Source: Heterobilharzia americana (taxonomy: Eukaryota > Platyhelminthes > Trematoda > Strigeidida > Schistosomatidae). From it: DNA of 64,000 nt. Location of the stretch: contig OX104130.1 in assembly GCA_944470555.2 (NCBI GenBank), positions 54,283,491 through 54,347,490 on the forward strand. The letters are read 5' to 3'. Shown here piece by piece: positions 1-11,708 of the stretch (positions are counted from its first letter, which is position 1; each line of letters opens with the position of its first letter). Under the pieces are notes generated by a model. That model was not told the DNA's origin. It ran no database searches and saw only the letters and a list, made by a program, of their open reading frames with translations. The position numbers and the translations under genes were made by a program.

Positions 1-1732
1 GTGTTTACTTGTATTTCTGTGGCTGGGCTGCAGGTGGTATATCTGGACGAAGTGCAGATGGTGGTGGTGGTGGTGGTCGATTCAATGGCTTCGTGAAGTG
101 GTCAACCCATTGTTTCCTTTGTTTCTCTTCTTTCGTAACTAAATTTCCGTCATCATCTTTTATTTGTTTCGTCTGCGTTGATCTCCTCCCTCCCAGATAG
201 ACAGTAATCCGGTTATTTGATACAATGTTGTTAAGTCTCTGTCTCTCCTACCTGCAGCTTGTTCTGCTTCACTTGCCAATGTGTCGTAGAAGTGTCTTTT
301 GTCTTTCCATGCACTCTTCTTCACTTCTTTGTCCAGTGTAGTGTTTTATACATTGTACTCAGTTCCGCTTGTCCTTGAGCATCCTTGCACTGGTTTATCT
401 TCTGCTTCACTATCCTCCTCTCCCTGCTCTATCAGCTTCCATGTATCCATCGAGATACATTCCTTGTCTTCTTTCTTCCTCCTTCCTAACACGGCTGTGT
501 AGGTTTCTTTCCACATAGCTTTCAAAGAGTTCCAGTGTTCTTCCACACAGGTTTCTTCAGGGATGTTCCTCGATATCTCCCATTTTGTCTTGATGGCTGA
601 CTAACGTGAAGATTTCCTTTGTACTTTCGTCCCTCAGTTTCCGAGTGTTGTACTTGAACTGTGGTCTATCACCAGCTTCCTCGAAGGTTTTCAACTTGAT
701 TTCGAAGGTTCCTTGCACTGGATGGTGAGTGGTGTGAACCTACATCTGCTCCCCTTCTTGACCTTGTGTCAAGTAGGCTGAGTCTCAACTTTCTTCACAT
801 TGCGATGAAGTCGATCTGATTTTCACTGCATCTGGTGTCTGGTGAAATCCGTGTCACCTTGTGGATATCCTTGTGCTTGAACACACTGCCTGACTCCAAT
901 CACCAAGTTGTTGAATGCACAGGATTCTACAAACAATTCTCCATTCTCGTTCATCACCTCACTGAGCGCTTCTCGACCCATGGTTTGTTCTCTCCCTGTG
1001 TTGTCCACTCCCAGTTTCGCATTCATGTCACCCAACCCATCAGAATGGATTTCGATGTCGCCAACTAAGGTATTATCCAGTGTTGATTGCAGTTGTCTGT
1101 AAAATTCCTCCTTCTTCTCTTCATCTGCATCATTTGGAGGTGCATAGCGTAGCATTGAATGATTGTGACTTTCCTTCCTTGTGAGTTGAACTTTGCTGTT
1201 ATGATCCTGGTCCTGGAAAAGATTGGTTCCCACTGAATGAGAGCCTTCGATGCTGTTGGGGATATCATGATAGCCACTCGAAAACTGAGTGTGCTCCTGG
1301 TTGTCGTCTGTGTGAGAATATCGGAGTAGATTATTGACTCCTCTCCAGTTGACACTTTGGACAGTCCACTTCTATTCCACCTGCTTTTGAAAATTCCTAG
1401 CACTTCAATGTTATACCTTCTCATCTGTTTTGCAATCTGCGCAGCCTTGCCAGCCAGCTTCAAACATGGTACGGACATTGTATGTCCTCATGTTTATTTT
1501 TGCTTTCATTGCGAGATATAAGACACATCGGTCGATTGGCTTCTTGAAGTCTTTCATCAACCGGCATTATTTCGCCTCTCCGATTCCAGTTTGTTTTAAT
1601 TTTTTATGTTTTGTTTGTGCTTTGAAGTTTCTTTATCGGTTGGATTTGTTTTACTGGGTAGGGTTGCCAGCCCTAGGCTTAACCTTCCCTCTTTATTTGG
1701 GCTTAGGACGGGCTAGCAACTATTGGAATTGT
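1..1732 (-). mobile_element. RTE-like non-LTR retrotransposon A, 5' half, cut by window edge
   Basis: Read on the minus strand this is the 5' UTR, the endonuclease and the start of the RT region of the element seen almost complete at 50870-54113. The 5' end lies near 1720-1732, where the sequence matches the 5' leader of the other copies (CCTAAGCCC... AGCAACCCTACCC). The 3' part is missing only because the window starts. The order leader, endonuclease, linker is kept with no large deletion visible, but the reading frame is broken in several places. A GGT/GGTGG tract at 60-82 corresponds to a proline/histidine-rich spot in the linker. Confidence 0.88.
823..1478 (-). pseudogene. APE-type endonuclease remnant of copy A
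   Basis: Two overlapping minus-strand frames (1478-1065 and 1233-823) together give the N-terminal endonuclease of the element. Visible motifs are RRYNIEVLGI, GDMNAKLG (Asp and Asn of the family active site) and NENGELF. The segment that reads ISESRW in the copy at 54.0 kb reads IFKSRW here, so the expected catalytic Glu is a Lys. The frame change near 1070-1230 separates the two halves. Known role of the family: nicks target DNA to prime reverse transcription. This copy is inferred to be dead. Confidence 0.8.
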
Positions 1733-2040
1733 TAATCGTTCCTATTTGTAGGCCTGTCATTGTGCTGCTAAACAATGCTTCGATTCTCCGTCGACGCTTC
1801 TTACCATGCAGCGAATGACGAGATTAGAACGGTGATATATGTTTACGTAATATAAATTGTGCAATGGTTGTTTCAAAGTGAACGAATCATAATTTTAGTG
1901 CTCACACAGATATGTTCACTTCAATTTTTAAGGTGGTTATTGGCATGTCATGAGTAGCTTGTTTGCAGACTGTTTTTTAAAACTACATATTTGCTTGATA
2001 GTGGCCATTACTGAATTCCAGGGCGGGCTTTTTTTCTATT
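1733..2040. other. Non-coding, no feature recognised
   Basis: AT-rich sequence between RTE-like copy A and a SINE fragment. No convincing frame, repeat or RNA was seen. Confidence 0.5.
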
Positions 2041-2044
2041 TATT

Positions 2045-2200
2045 ATTCGTCTGACGTATGTATCTGCACCCCAGTGAGTGGTGTTCCCACTGGATTGCAT
2101 CGCAAGCCACAGCCAAGCAAATTACAACATAATGAATAATCAGACAATGTCGAAACATCCGCATAGGAGCCCAAATGTTAACAGAACAACAAGGAGAAAT
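2045..2200 (-). repeat. SM-alpha-like SINE fragment (family 1), composite with a plus-strand tail
   Basis: Read in minus, the stretch around 2070-2092 matches the part of family 1 between the tRNA-like B box and the hammerhead (CCAGTGGGAAC.CCACTCACTGG), but the ribozyme core is eroded. From about 2153 the plus strand shows the family tail (ATCCGCATAGGAGC), facing the opposite way. The same inverted arrangement recurs at 9.5, 20.9 and 56.5 kb. Confidence 0.6.
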
Positions 2201-4129
2201 TTAAATATTAGTATCGAACAAAACTTCCAGTTCTTCAAAAAGTAATGTGATTCTTCTGAAACCAACTTGTTATGGTAGGCTAAACTCTTTCGAAATTGGT
2301 CATGAGCATTCACTTATCAGATCCGAATAGCTGGAACATCTGAAGTATAATTATGAGATAATTAAAACATTTTCTATTCAGTTTTCTGTATCATAAAGTA
2401 AATGTCTGCTTCTTTGTGTTTTGAAAAATTTAACCTACTCAGTCACAGCTTTTTAGACATGCACCGAGTAAGCTTGGTGCCGAACGACTGGGGCAGTTGT
2501 CTGCTGAGATTAAGTGCAGGTTATTGTTTGGTGTGACTGACATCAAAGAATTCATTTCCAGCTGGATATTAAGCACATTGTTCGATTTCACATATTCTTC
2601 GTTCTGAAACCACAGGATTCGAGTTGGGTTATCTTTTGAATACTCGGTTAAAGGTTTCCCCCTCTCTGTCTAGTAAGTTTGTAGGGTGGAAGCCATCCTT
2701 AAAACATCAGTAGAAAAATCCATGCCCACGGTAAATATTTGAAACAAACACATGGTACATTTAGGCACGTAAGTAACTTCCCCTTACAGGCTCTTATAGT
2801 GTCATTATCCTGATCTTAAATATGCTAAGTTAAATTTGTTTCCTTCATTTAATTTCTACCATTTATTATTCACCTTTATATGGATATTCAGTTCATTCAA
2901 CAAATTATGCATATTTTAATTTCGTAGGTGTCTTCAAGCAGATTACAAATGACTGAACTAGTTGAATTAAACAAATAGTTGTTGAACAGTTCAATGTCTG
3001 TAAAATAATGAATGTCTGTGTTTTTTATCAAAATCATCATCAAATCAATAAACGTTATATTCTACTATTCTCAACTTGTATTTCTCATTTGCATAAAAAT
3101 AAAGTTGATAATTATTAAGAAATGAAACATATTTTCAGCTTTTAGATTTTTATCAAGTGAAGTAATAGTATCATTTCATTTTAAGAAGAATATTATACAA
3201 GGTTGTTTACAGACGAATCAGTTTTTCTGCGTAAGATGTCATGTTCATTTCACTAACTTTAGCTTTAAATCTTAAACTGATGGACTCAGTCTAAAATAAT
3301 GTTGTGGGTATAATCTTTTGAGGAGTCCCAGCTGGAGATGAAAAAGATACTTCACGTGTTTGGTTGCAGTAGCTTACTAGGTGATATTAGTTGATAATCA
3401 AAACTATTTTTAGGTAGATTTAGTGGTCAGAAATGAGATCAGTCTGAGTCTAACTCAGCTAAGTTAACACTTATTCAGTCATACTGTTTTAAAAAATTAC
3501 TACCATTCGTGAATATTTTGTACTAATCATCTTGTACACCAGGTAGCTTTTTATTTCACGAAAATAGTACCGATTTGCCAACTTGTTTGTTAGCATTTAA
3601 ATCAATTCAGTGGGGTCGCTGTATCAATAGTTCTGTTCCCCTCAGCAGTGATCACGCAGTAACATTACTAATCAGTTCATCAGTGACCAGTATATGGTCC
3701 ACCTGATTACACAAATCATTTACTCTGCATACCTTTGACAAATAAACCGAAGGCACCGCAGAAAAACATTTTTTGTGGACAAAAAGTCTCGTTGTCATTA
3801 ACAAAGATAGGAAAGCCAGAGTTTACAGAACAAACTACAAAGTTTGTTCATAACATTAAGTTGGTCACTGTACTCATTAGATTCACCAAAGAATTCATGA
3901 AAATAAACGTAGCAGTAAAAGGGAACGATGAATCATTCATGGTCTCAGTATACAGACGTAGAACGTTGGACACAAATGCCTCATTTCAAGTTGCAACACT
4001 TCACAGTAGTATTCAAAGAACAGGTGAATAGAAAAAAAGTGATATTAAAGTAGATAAAGTAGTATGAGCAAAATAAACAGTCCGAAGACAGAGGTCAATC
4101 CCAATATTTTAGCCTTTAGCAGACATCAA
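2201..4129. other. Non-coding, no feature recognised
   Basis: AT-rich sequence. One 98-codon plus-strand frame (3735-4031) has no recognised domain, no homologue elsewhere in the window and no sign of codon bias, so it is not called as a gene. Confidence 0.45.
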
Positions 4130-4570
4130 GTAGTGAATGCGTCCACACTCTTGTGACCACTTTTCAGACATGTCACCAAGGTTCGTCTCTGGGACCCCAA
4201 TCAGACAGTCTTTATCTCTCCACCCCACTCAGACCAACAGATAGGGACTTCATTCGACTTGCCTATCTTATCTCATACCCCCCATATGACCTCAACATTG
4301 CTCACACGATAATTCCACGAAACGCGAGAGATCTGTGATCAAAACCTTTTAATCACTTCATGTCTTCCATTTTCAACGGCCATATCCCACAACTGTATAA
4401 CAAGATGGGAAGAACTGCAGCTCAGCATACTCATTCTTTGATAGTCGGACATCTCGTGAGACGGCACCACAAACGACGCAAACTACCAAATAAAGACCAC
4501 GTTTTGTACATCCAGGCTGAAATTTCGAGCTTCCCAAGTGAAGTACTCGATAGATTCCACTTCTTTACTC
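4130..4570 (-). pseudogene. Remnant of a second non-LTR RT family, C-terminal region
   Basis: Translating the minus strand by eye gives, in broken frames, SLRRLWCR, LLYSCGIWPLKMEDM and FDHRSL, then after a gap DWGPRDEPW. This order (SLRRLW.., LLYGCE.WPLR.ED, FDHR.L, WGPRD) is the conserved tail after the RT domain of a trematode non-LTR retrotransposon family distinct from the RTE-like copies here. Several stops and a missing middle segment show an old relic. A relative lies at 34645-35085. Family assignment is from memory. Confidence 0.6.
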
Positions 4571-6200
4571 CCTACCCTTGGACTAGGAGTATTTCCAGAC
4601 CAGTCCTGAAGTATCATCTTACGCATGCCAAACATGCCACAGGCAACCAACCAAGGTTTTGCAATCACAAACTGAAGTTTAGCTGTTCGACACCTGCTAA
4701 TAAAAAGGATTTAAATCCATCCTAATAAACATTTACCAGTGATTAAGGACTTCAGATTTTCAAGTACCTAGGAGATAATGAAGTATAGAATGTACACTAG
4801 TTGGCATCGATCACGGATAGTAGTCACAAAGTCAGAGAAATCAAAATCGCAGGTTATACGTGACCGTATCACTTGCATTTTCATGCACAGTTAGTACAAA
4901 TGTTTGTCCTGTAAGTGACATCATAGCATTCTATGTGCCTTGATATATATGTGTTGGGCAATAATCAAGAGCTATTCTGCATGCATTCATTGTAGATCAT
5001 GATTACTACTCTAAAAGTATATAGATTTCCTATCAGATTATTTATCTAAACCTTTAAAAAAATATTTTTAAGTATGGAAAACCACGTGGTTGTTAGTAAA
5101 GAAACTAAAAATCATCTTCTATGAATGAATGACAAACTAGGGCACTTTATTGCTCTATTTTAGAACATTTCGTTAATTATGACCACCAGGTAATGCAGAA
5201 AGCAACTTCAGTGTTATCTATATAGCTTGTGCAAGCCTCAGGATAAGTGTACATTTAAAACTTCTTCAAACTGTGAAAACTATAGAAATTTATATTTTGA
5301 AACCTGAAATCTATGTAGAAAAGAAATCTGTCCAGTTACTTGAGTTGTCCTTGAGGTGTTCTCATATGTTACATCCTTTGACCCTTACGATTCTGGTTTC
5401 TAATTATATTCACTAGTCCCTTTAACTATATTACATCACTTAACTTGGTAATCAAATATTTCTTTTGTCTTGATAAGTTTTCTTCTCATTATCATTTCAA
5501 ACATTAAATAATTATTTTTTCAATCTCCTGATTTATAATCAAAACAAAATTTTGCTCAGAAATATTTTATGCTACATTCTTTTTCTGTTATTGTATGAAC
5601 AGAGTTTTTATACGCGATTGTACAGTTTGAGAAGGATGTCTCCAAAATTTGCAAATTTTATTTATCTACTGTCTTTATGCTTCAGTATTACGTAACCTTG
5701 CTGTCTTTTTTCATGTTTCTGCCTACTTTGTATGTATGAATAAGTGTTTTCATTACCCATACCATTTTCAATATTTGTATCATCCCTGATCTTATTGGCT
5801 GAATGATTAACAAATTAATTTGATTGGTTAATTTTTATAGGTAAATTTTTAACGAAACGTTTATGTAATGATAAGTTAATATTTTAGAAAGAATTCCAAA
5901 TGTTGGTGTGATCACGGGCAGTAATTTCGCTCGATATATTACCAAAATGAAATATTATTATTGTGTGTAAACTTTTAATCGAAAAATTTACTTATAATCC
6001 ATTCTAGAATGCACAAACTTCTCAGTGATATATTTTTATGGTTTCACGTTGATAGCTGGATAGAACTGATTGATTTCTAATGACATATAGGCTCCTCTGT
6101 AGATGTCTCGGCATTGCCTGTAATTTCAGTTAATTCCAGTCAACGACAGAAAATTACAAGCAATAAAATAAAAGCTATACTTGTTACACGCACAGTGGTT
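4571..6200. other. Non-coding, no feature recognised
   Basis: AT-rich sequence with many short A and T runs. No frame over 60 codons with recognisable content and no repeat shared with the rest of the window was noticed. Confidence 0.5.
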
Positions 6201-6204
6201 ATCA

Positions 6205-6345
6205 GGACTTAGTGGTCTAATGGATAACACTGATGTTTGAAGTGATCGTTTCTACTATGGAGTTTTAGCTGGAACAACAATCACAGGGAGGTAAACACAC
6301 TCAGTTGATGAACCCCGAATAGGACCAAGCGCGCATATTCAAAGT
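6205..6345 (+). repeat. Family 1 hammerhead SINE, degenerate
   Basis: The start resembles a tRNA A box (AGTGGTCTAATGGATAAC, 6210-6227). About 80 bases on, the ribozyme core region is recognisable but damaged: TTGATGAA for CTGATGAG near 6305 and CCAAGCGCGC for CGAAACGCGC near 6326-6335. Loss of the GAAA stretch means no cleavage is expected. Confidence 0.6.
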
Positions 6346-6599
6346 AATCTACTTTTTCTTATGCTTATCAAGATTACGTATTATTTCCTTATAGTTCATG
6401 TATCAACCTACAACTTTTCTTACTTTAATATTATGTCAGTGAGTAGGCAGTTGAGGTGTTTGAAATGGAATCAGTTCAAGTTTCATCAGGAAAGTAATTA
6501 TTGAACATGTCTGAACTTGAATTCAGTCTACTTTATTTTATACTTGAGATGTGCCATTGAGATGAGTAACTTCAGTAACAAATTTTACATTTTCAAGTT

Positions 6600-6790
6600 G
6601 TAACTCATCATGAACTGGCATCAGTTGGGGGGGGGGACATTGTAAACGTGGGAGCACTGAACAACTATTTCGTCCTAGTGCACAGTGTGCACTCATGACT
6701 CCGCATCACCGCCTATCCAACCCAGGACCTTCAGGCTTGTACTATGTTGGCACGCTAGAAAGTTACCATCGAGCCACTGCGGTAAAGTTC
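6600..6790 (-). repeat. Family 2 hammerhead SINE, degenerate
   Basis: Minus-strand tRNA-like head (GTGGCTCGATGGTAAC), CTGAAGGTCCTGGG before the B box, then a hammerhead relic ending TAGGACGAAATAG and the family 2 post-ribozyme segment TTGTTCAGTGCTCCCA. The 5' core strand is damaged (GTCATGAGTG). A run of ten or more G near 6626-6637 lies at its 3' side. Confidence 0.7.
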
Positions 6791-7009
6791 AGTGACCCAT
6801 ATCTGCTACCTCTGTCAGTTCACGATATGTATAAGACAAAACAGCTGTCCATTGCTCCCAGGTTTCCAATGTTTCTCCAACTGATACCAGTTCATGATGA
6901 CTTTCAATTAAAAAGCAATTAATAAAGCACCACAAACCTTCAGATTGCATTGATCTAACGTTCATTGGTGACTAGCTGCGAGAGGTAATTCCTGAAGTTC
7001 CAATGAAAT

Positions 7010-7345
7010 GTCATGACCAGTGGGACAAACCTGGTTATTGCGAGGATAAATACTCAACGATGACATTGGGCGATGGTCGCGCTATGTCGTCAAATGACAG
7101 AAGTTGGAGACATGAATTGCTAAATTCTGACTCAGTGGCTAGATGGTAACGTGCTGGCCGTGGAACCTGAAGGTGCTGGGCTCAATCCCTGGTGGGGTCA
7201 TAGGTGCTCACTGCTGACGAGTCCCATACTAGGACGAAACGGTTGTTCAGTGCTCCCAGGCGTGTAATATCACCCGACTGATATCAGTCCATGATGAATT
7301 TTAACCTGGAATCAATTAATAAATCTCCACAAACCTTCAGATTTA
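7010..7345 (+). repeat. Family 2 hammerhead SINE, long copy
   Basis: Best family 2 copy in the window. 7010-7130 is a leader shared with copies near 42.5 and 61.75 kb (GACAGAAGTTGG). A tRNA-like head follows: A-box-like GTGGCTAGATGGTAACGTGC (7136-7155) and B-box-like GGGCTCAATCCC (7178-7189). Then come a hammerhead (7209-7252) and the 3' segment CTGATATCAGTCCATGATGAA (7277-7298). Such elements are transcribed by RNA polymerase III from the internal A/B boxes and moved by a partner LINE; both statements are family knowledge, not shown here. Confidence 0.78.
7209..7252 (+). ncRNA. Hammerhead ribozyme, near-intact
   Basis: Stem I pairs CACTG (7209-7213) with CAGTG (7248-7252), all five bases. 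The core is CTGACGA (7214-7220). Stem II is G-TCC closed by GGA-C around a 7-base loop. GAAA at 7236-7239 is followed by a minimal stem III (A7239-T7246, C7240-G7245). The cleavage triplet is GTT (7245-7247), which fits the NUH rule though GUC is usual. All invariant core bases of the minimal motif are present. Self-cleavage would fall after 7247. Confidence 0.75.
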
Positions 7346-7734
7346 AGCTTGCATTTTACTTCCTAGAGAAAAAAGAGATTGTTAACACGTGCGGTAAAAG
7401 CAGGTTGATAATATTTTGAAGAGCGCATTAAAAATAATTTGCATTTATTTTAGAGACTTGTTTAGCGAGACAGTTGATAGTGTCTGATACAAGATTATTT
7501 CCCATTAGAGATTCGATTTTGTATTCGTACTCTAATTTTACCTTGGTCGTGATCACCCTAAAATAGTTTATTCATTTCTTTTTAATTTACCATAATTCCG
7601 CCTAAGGTTTCAAAGAAGACATCGCTTATGAACACTCGATCCATTGGAGATAAAGTAGTAGAAAGGATGAAGAACTGACTATGTAAAGGACTGAAGAACA
7701 AATTCTTTTCGATCCAGCTTTGGACTGCTTGACT

Positions 7735-7905
7735 AGTTCGGCATCCGAGGGTGACATGGAAGAGATCGAGCGAGGAGGAAATGAGAGCTTGTGGGCTGTC
7801 ATGGAGCCAGGTTCAAAAGATTTCAGAGAACAGAGCGCATTGGAGACGTGCTACTGAAGCCCTATGTTCCAGTGAGAACCCAAGGGACAAATAATAATAA
7901 AATAA
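7735..7905 (+). mobile_element. RTE-like element B, 5'-truncated 3' end
   Basis: About 170 bases matching the very 3' end of the RTE-like family: the end of the RT C-terminal region (GAGGAGGAAATGAGAG, GAGCCAGGTTCAAAAG), then AACCCAAGGGACAAATAATAATAA. The tail of AAT/ATA triplets marks the 3' end. Severe 5' truncation is the usual outcome of target-primed reverse transcription. Confidence 0.85.
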
Positions 7906-9430
7906 TTGGATTGCTTGCTTCAGTCAACAACTGATTCGAGGATGTGTAATGGGTAGACTGCTAATGTGAGCCACCTCTATGTGCATTTACCAGTTCACTT
8001 GCTCTTATACAGATGATTACAGAGGCCACACAAAGTATCCTCGATCCAAACTCATCTCTGAACACTATCATGTATGGCTGTTTAAAGTACAGTTCAAAGC
8101 CATCAACAGCTCGATTCCTTAACATTTGGTAATCTCTGGTCACTATGCTCTATGTCAGTCTTCTTTCAAAGTCATTTATAAATTGAAGTCAAACATTTCG
8201 AAGGGAGTGCGTATTCGCCACCACAGCATAGCCGAGGGTTTGGCAATCTAGCGTTACAAGCTTTATGAAGATTAAAGTCAAAACGTTTGCTTTTCACTTG
8301 AAGGAAGTGAATGTAGATTATGATATTAATGACGTTGAGGTGTGTGACTTAAAAGCTTGTTAGTAAAGTTGACAATATTAACAGGAGATATAATAAAATA
8401 CATAATGAGATGTCACTTGTATAGTCGGAAAACAGCTACCTGGTCATCATAGATGTCAATGTAGGCCTTATAAATTTTCGAAATCAGCGACTCAATTCTT
8501 GAAAGTATATTGAAGAATTGAAGCGGAGAGCTACTGATGCAGATCCAAAAATCATCAACAAAGATGAATTAAAAGATGTTTCATGCAACTGATCTCAAAT
8601 ACTGTATCACATTTTCTCTCTAACGTATCTCTACGTATAGGATAAGTTGGCTTTACTCATTCATTCAACATGTCTATACCACTTCAGTTACTATTGTTGA
8701 ACCAGATGTATAGGTTGATCACCTTTTATTATCTCTAAACAAATAGCTACTTGGATAAACTAGATCATCCATTCTGTAATATACTCCAGATTCATACTGT
8801 TTGTTGACAGACCCGTTATTTGACATTGTCGACAAGATGAAATCAAAACTCCTAAGGGGGTTAAGTATACACGTGTTGTAGTATCTAGTAGAAGTCTTGG
8901 AAAATGAGAAATTGAAGTCACTGCTATACAAATAAAAATAGTTTGGTATTAATAATGAATAACGATTAGCAGTTGGATTCAGGATGTATGTATTGGAGTA
9001 TTTTGAACTCATCTGTTGAATTTCTTTCTTACTGTGGTCAAAACATAATTAGTTAACTAACGCCATCTGATATTCTTCAAAACTACTCAAACTTATCTTA
9101 CTTACTATTATTATTATGATTAATATGATTATGATTAATGTTCCTTTACGAATTCTTAAATAACACTCGTATTTCATGAAATTCATTCTAACAGACGACT
9201 CTAATAGTCAACCTAGCAACTGCTGAAAACAATTATTTCTGTTGTTGAAAAACCTACCTTTTCAATCACAATAAAGAAACTTCATTGGGTATTTTAGCAG
9301 TTGATAGGATGGTCTTTGAAGTCACTCATCCTAACCCGATTTCAATTCAAATAATGTTCATTGCCATATTTGCCTAAGTGACTGAATATTACTTTAGTCT
9401 CAGAAATCTCTTCTACATATTAGATCCCAT
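7906..9430. other. Non-coding, no feature recognised
   Basis: AT-rich. Minus-strand frames of 60 codons (7961-8143) and 97 codons (8719-9012) have no domain that I recognise and are not called. Confidence 0.45.
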
Positions 9431-9544
9431 GAGTTGAATGGGAGATGTTTTACTACACGGATATTTGACAATCGATGTGAAAATTGTTAATAATAATAAT
9501 AATAATGATAGTATTCACTTTATTCCAACCAACATATATGATAC

Positions 9545-9712
9545 AGTATGGTTGGTTGTGGCTAGCAGAAGGATCCAGGACGCGCGTTTCTTCCCATTCG
9601 GGACTCGTCAGCTGGATATACCCACACCTCAGTGATGTTGTTCCCACTGGGACTCGAACCTCGTATCCATCGCTTCAAACGTCAAGGCGTTATCCACTAT
9701 GCCACGGAGGAA
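9545..9712 (-). repeat. Family 1 hammerhead SINE, best family 1 copy
   Basis: On the minus strand: A-box-like TGGCATAGTGGATAACGC, a good B box GGTTCGAGTCCC, then GTGGGAACAACATCACTGAGG, the hammerhead (9573-9617) and TCTGCTAGCCACAACC. This is the SM-alpha layout of tRNA-like head plus ribozyme. The plus strand immediately right (9716 on) carries the family tail in the opposite orientation. Confidence 0.8.
9573..9617 (-). ncRNA. Hammerhead ribozyme, near-intact, family 1
   Basis: Minus strand: stem I ATCCAG pairs with CTGGAT. The core CTGACGA is at 9605-9611. Stem II is TCCC with GGGA and loop GAAT. GAAAC lies at 9586-9590, stem III is ACGC with GCGT, and the cleavage triplet is GTC (9579-9581). 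The one defect seen is a G.A mismatch at the core-closing pair of stem II, normally G-C, which should lower but may not abolish activity. Confidence 0.72.
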
Positions 9713-9830
9713 ATACCGAGGTATCCGCATAGGAGCCCAGATGCCAATAGAGGTCGAACAATTCAATCCAACAAAACAACGGAGAATAACAAGTATGTCA
9801 ATAAATAGTGATAACTACTACCCGTTGCAC
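9713..9830 (+). repeat. SM-alpha-like SINE tail segment, opposite orientation to the adjacent head
   Basis: GAGGTATCCGCATAGGAGC (9718-9736), CAATAGAGGTCGAACAATTC and AATAACAAGTATGTCAATAA match tail segments after 62576 and 38694 and parts of those near 2153, 20988 and 56640. Relative to the minus-strand ribozyme on its left it faces the other way. Confidence 0.6.
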
Positions 9831-11708
9831 AATAAGTGGCTATCGTTCCTGGATTCTATTGCTAACTACAACCAACCAATTTCTAATAATGTGTCTGTTG
9901 AAGTTTGGGCAGACAGTTGGCATCATTTCCTCTAACACAATATGTGTGGCTCATTGCCCACTGCGCAAATATGAACAAGGTAGGTGAGTGCATTTTGGTT
10001 TGATAGTAGGATCTGAAAGTATGTTTCAGCGTAATGTAAGTTTGACTAGATAACTAAAAGAAGATTTTTTCAACGTCTCACCGTGCATACCATATCTTTG
10101 TAATGATTAAATTTCACGCTGCGCTCAAATACTTCCAAAACATTCGTAAGAATGCGTTATATTTGTAATACATTTTGTTTAAAATGGATATTTTCCGAAT
10201 TACCTGCTAGCCTATTGGACTTAATATATCACTCATTTTTCGTGGTAATTAGCAAATGGATGTCATATGCACTTGCTTAAGCATTCACAATTTCCAATGA
10301 AACAAAACAGAAGTAATTTGTTTCAACCTTTTGTTCTCCGAAAAGGAAACATGTTTGAACATGCAAGAACAAACAACTGGATGATTAGAAAACTATTTCA
10401 ACGCAGTGTTATCCTTCCAAAGGTTGGATTCAAACAACAAAATGATTACCTTACCTTGATTGTTTATAAGAAAGTAGAGTTGTTAAAATCTACGCCAAAG
10501 GTTATGTTATGCTACCCATGCTTCCAAAATCATTTAAAAAGAATTATTAGGTGACTACATTCAGAACCAATTAGCATTCTTCAAGAATTCAAAAAAACTC
10601 CATTGAACGTATATGTGAATAACCATAGATAATTCCTTGATATTGGAGATAAGAATCCAACTAGAAAGTTTCATTAAACTCGGAATCATTTGCAGAAATA
10701 CACAAGGAAACGTGTTTGCATGTACCCTGATCTCGTAATAAGAACCCAGTAGATATGAAACAAAAACTCAGAAAGATATGCTACTATAATTAGTTATCCA
10801 TGAAGGTTTATCAGTTATAGAACTGTCTTGATAACTTCAGAAAACGACTGTATATACATTTTCTATTTGAAATAAATGATATATACGCATCGGTTAGGTG
10901 AAGGATTGATGAAGCCATAAAATGAAATTTGCTGCAAACTAGGCTTATTCATTACCATTAGAAGGATACTTAAGTAAGATCAGGCATCAGTCTTCCCCAC
11001 ATCATAATTCATGTATCATTCTGGATGTGATAACAGAAACAAAAAAGCCTGTAGTATCGAGATATGGCTGGTTAGTAACGTGGTTGAGGAAAAACTTAGT
11101 GAACATGGCGTAAAAAAAGTAAAGACTTTAAGAAAGGTTTAGAACTGACCATCTCATATACTGAGTTCATAGTAGATCTCAAAATTGTTAAAATCACGTG
11201 ATGAAACTCCTTTTCTTTTGATCACCAAGGCAGTGACCTTCAGCAGTTAGAAGTACATTCTAATTTATTTCATTATTCGCTTGTTTAATCTGTTATTCTT
11301 TGGATGCATTACTTTGTTGTTGTCAATCCTTTTATCTGACTAACAGTTGCTGTATACATAGTGAATTAATATACACTTTATCGCTCTGTAACCTTCCTTA
11401 ATTCGAATTCCATTTTGAAATTTATAATTTCACGCTTCTATGCCTTTCTTATTATCTTCGTATGAAATATACTTTTATACATTCCTTTCGTACACCTTGC
11501 CAATATATAACCAAGTATTTAGAACACACAATACTACTGAAATTCATGTATTCATTAAATCCTGGTTTCTTCACTTTGCTTGCTTAACTTTGTTCAAAAA
11601 GCGAACTGAACAGTCAGTGTTTATTTCGACTTTTAGTTCAGTTTGGGTTTTAGACTGTTGGAGGTAATCAGTCAGAAGCTTTGCATGACCCAGAGTTGCT
11701 ACTTGTTG
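9831..11708. other. Non-coding, no feature recognised
   Basis: AT-rich. A 95-codon frame at 10267-10554 and a 75-codon frame at 11440-11667 show no domain and no repeat in the window; neither is called. Confidence 0.45.

Noticed and set aside
3735..4031. 98-codon frame as a retroelement thumb domain (VYRRRTLDT)
   Set aside because: A faint likeness to the VYRKPT motif of Penelope-like RTs is all there is; no flanking motif supports it.
9640..9710. True tRNA gene on the minus strand
   Set aside because: The A and B boxes are good, but acceptor and anticodon stems do not pair; it is the tRNA-like head of a SINE.
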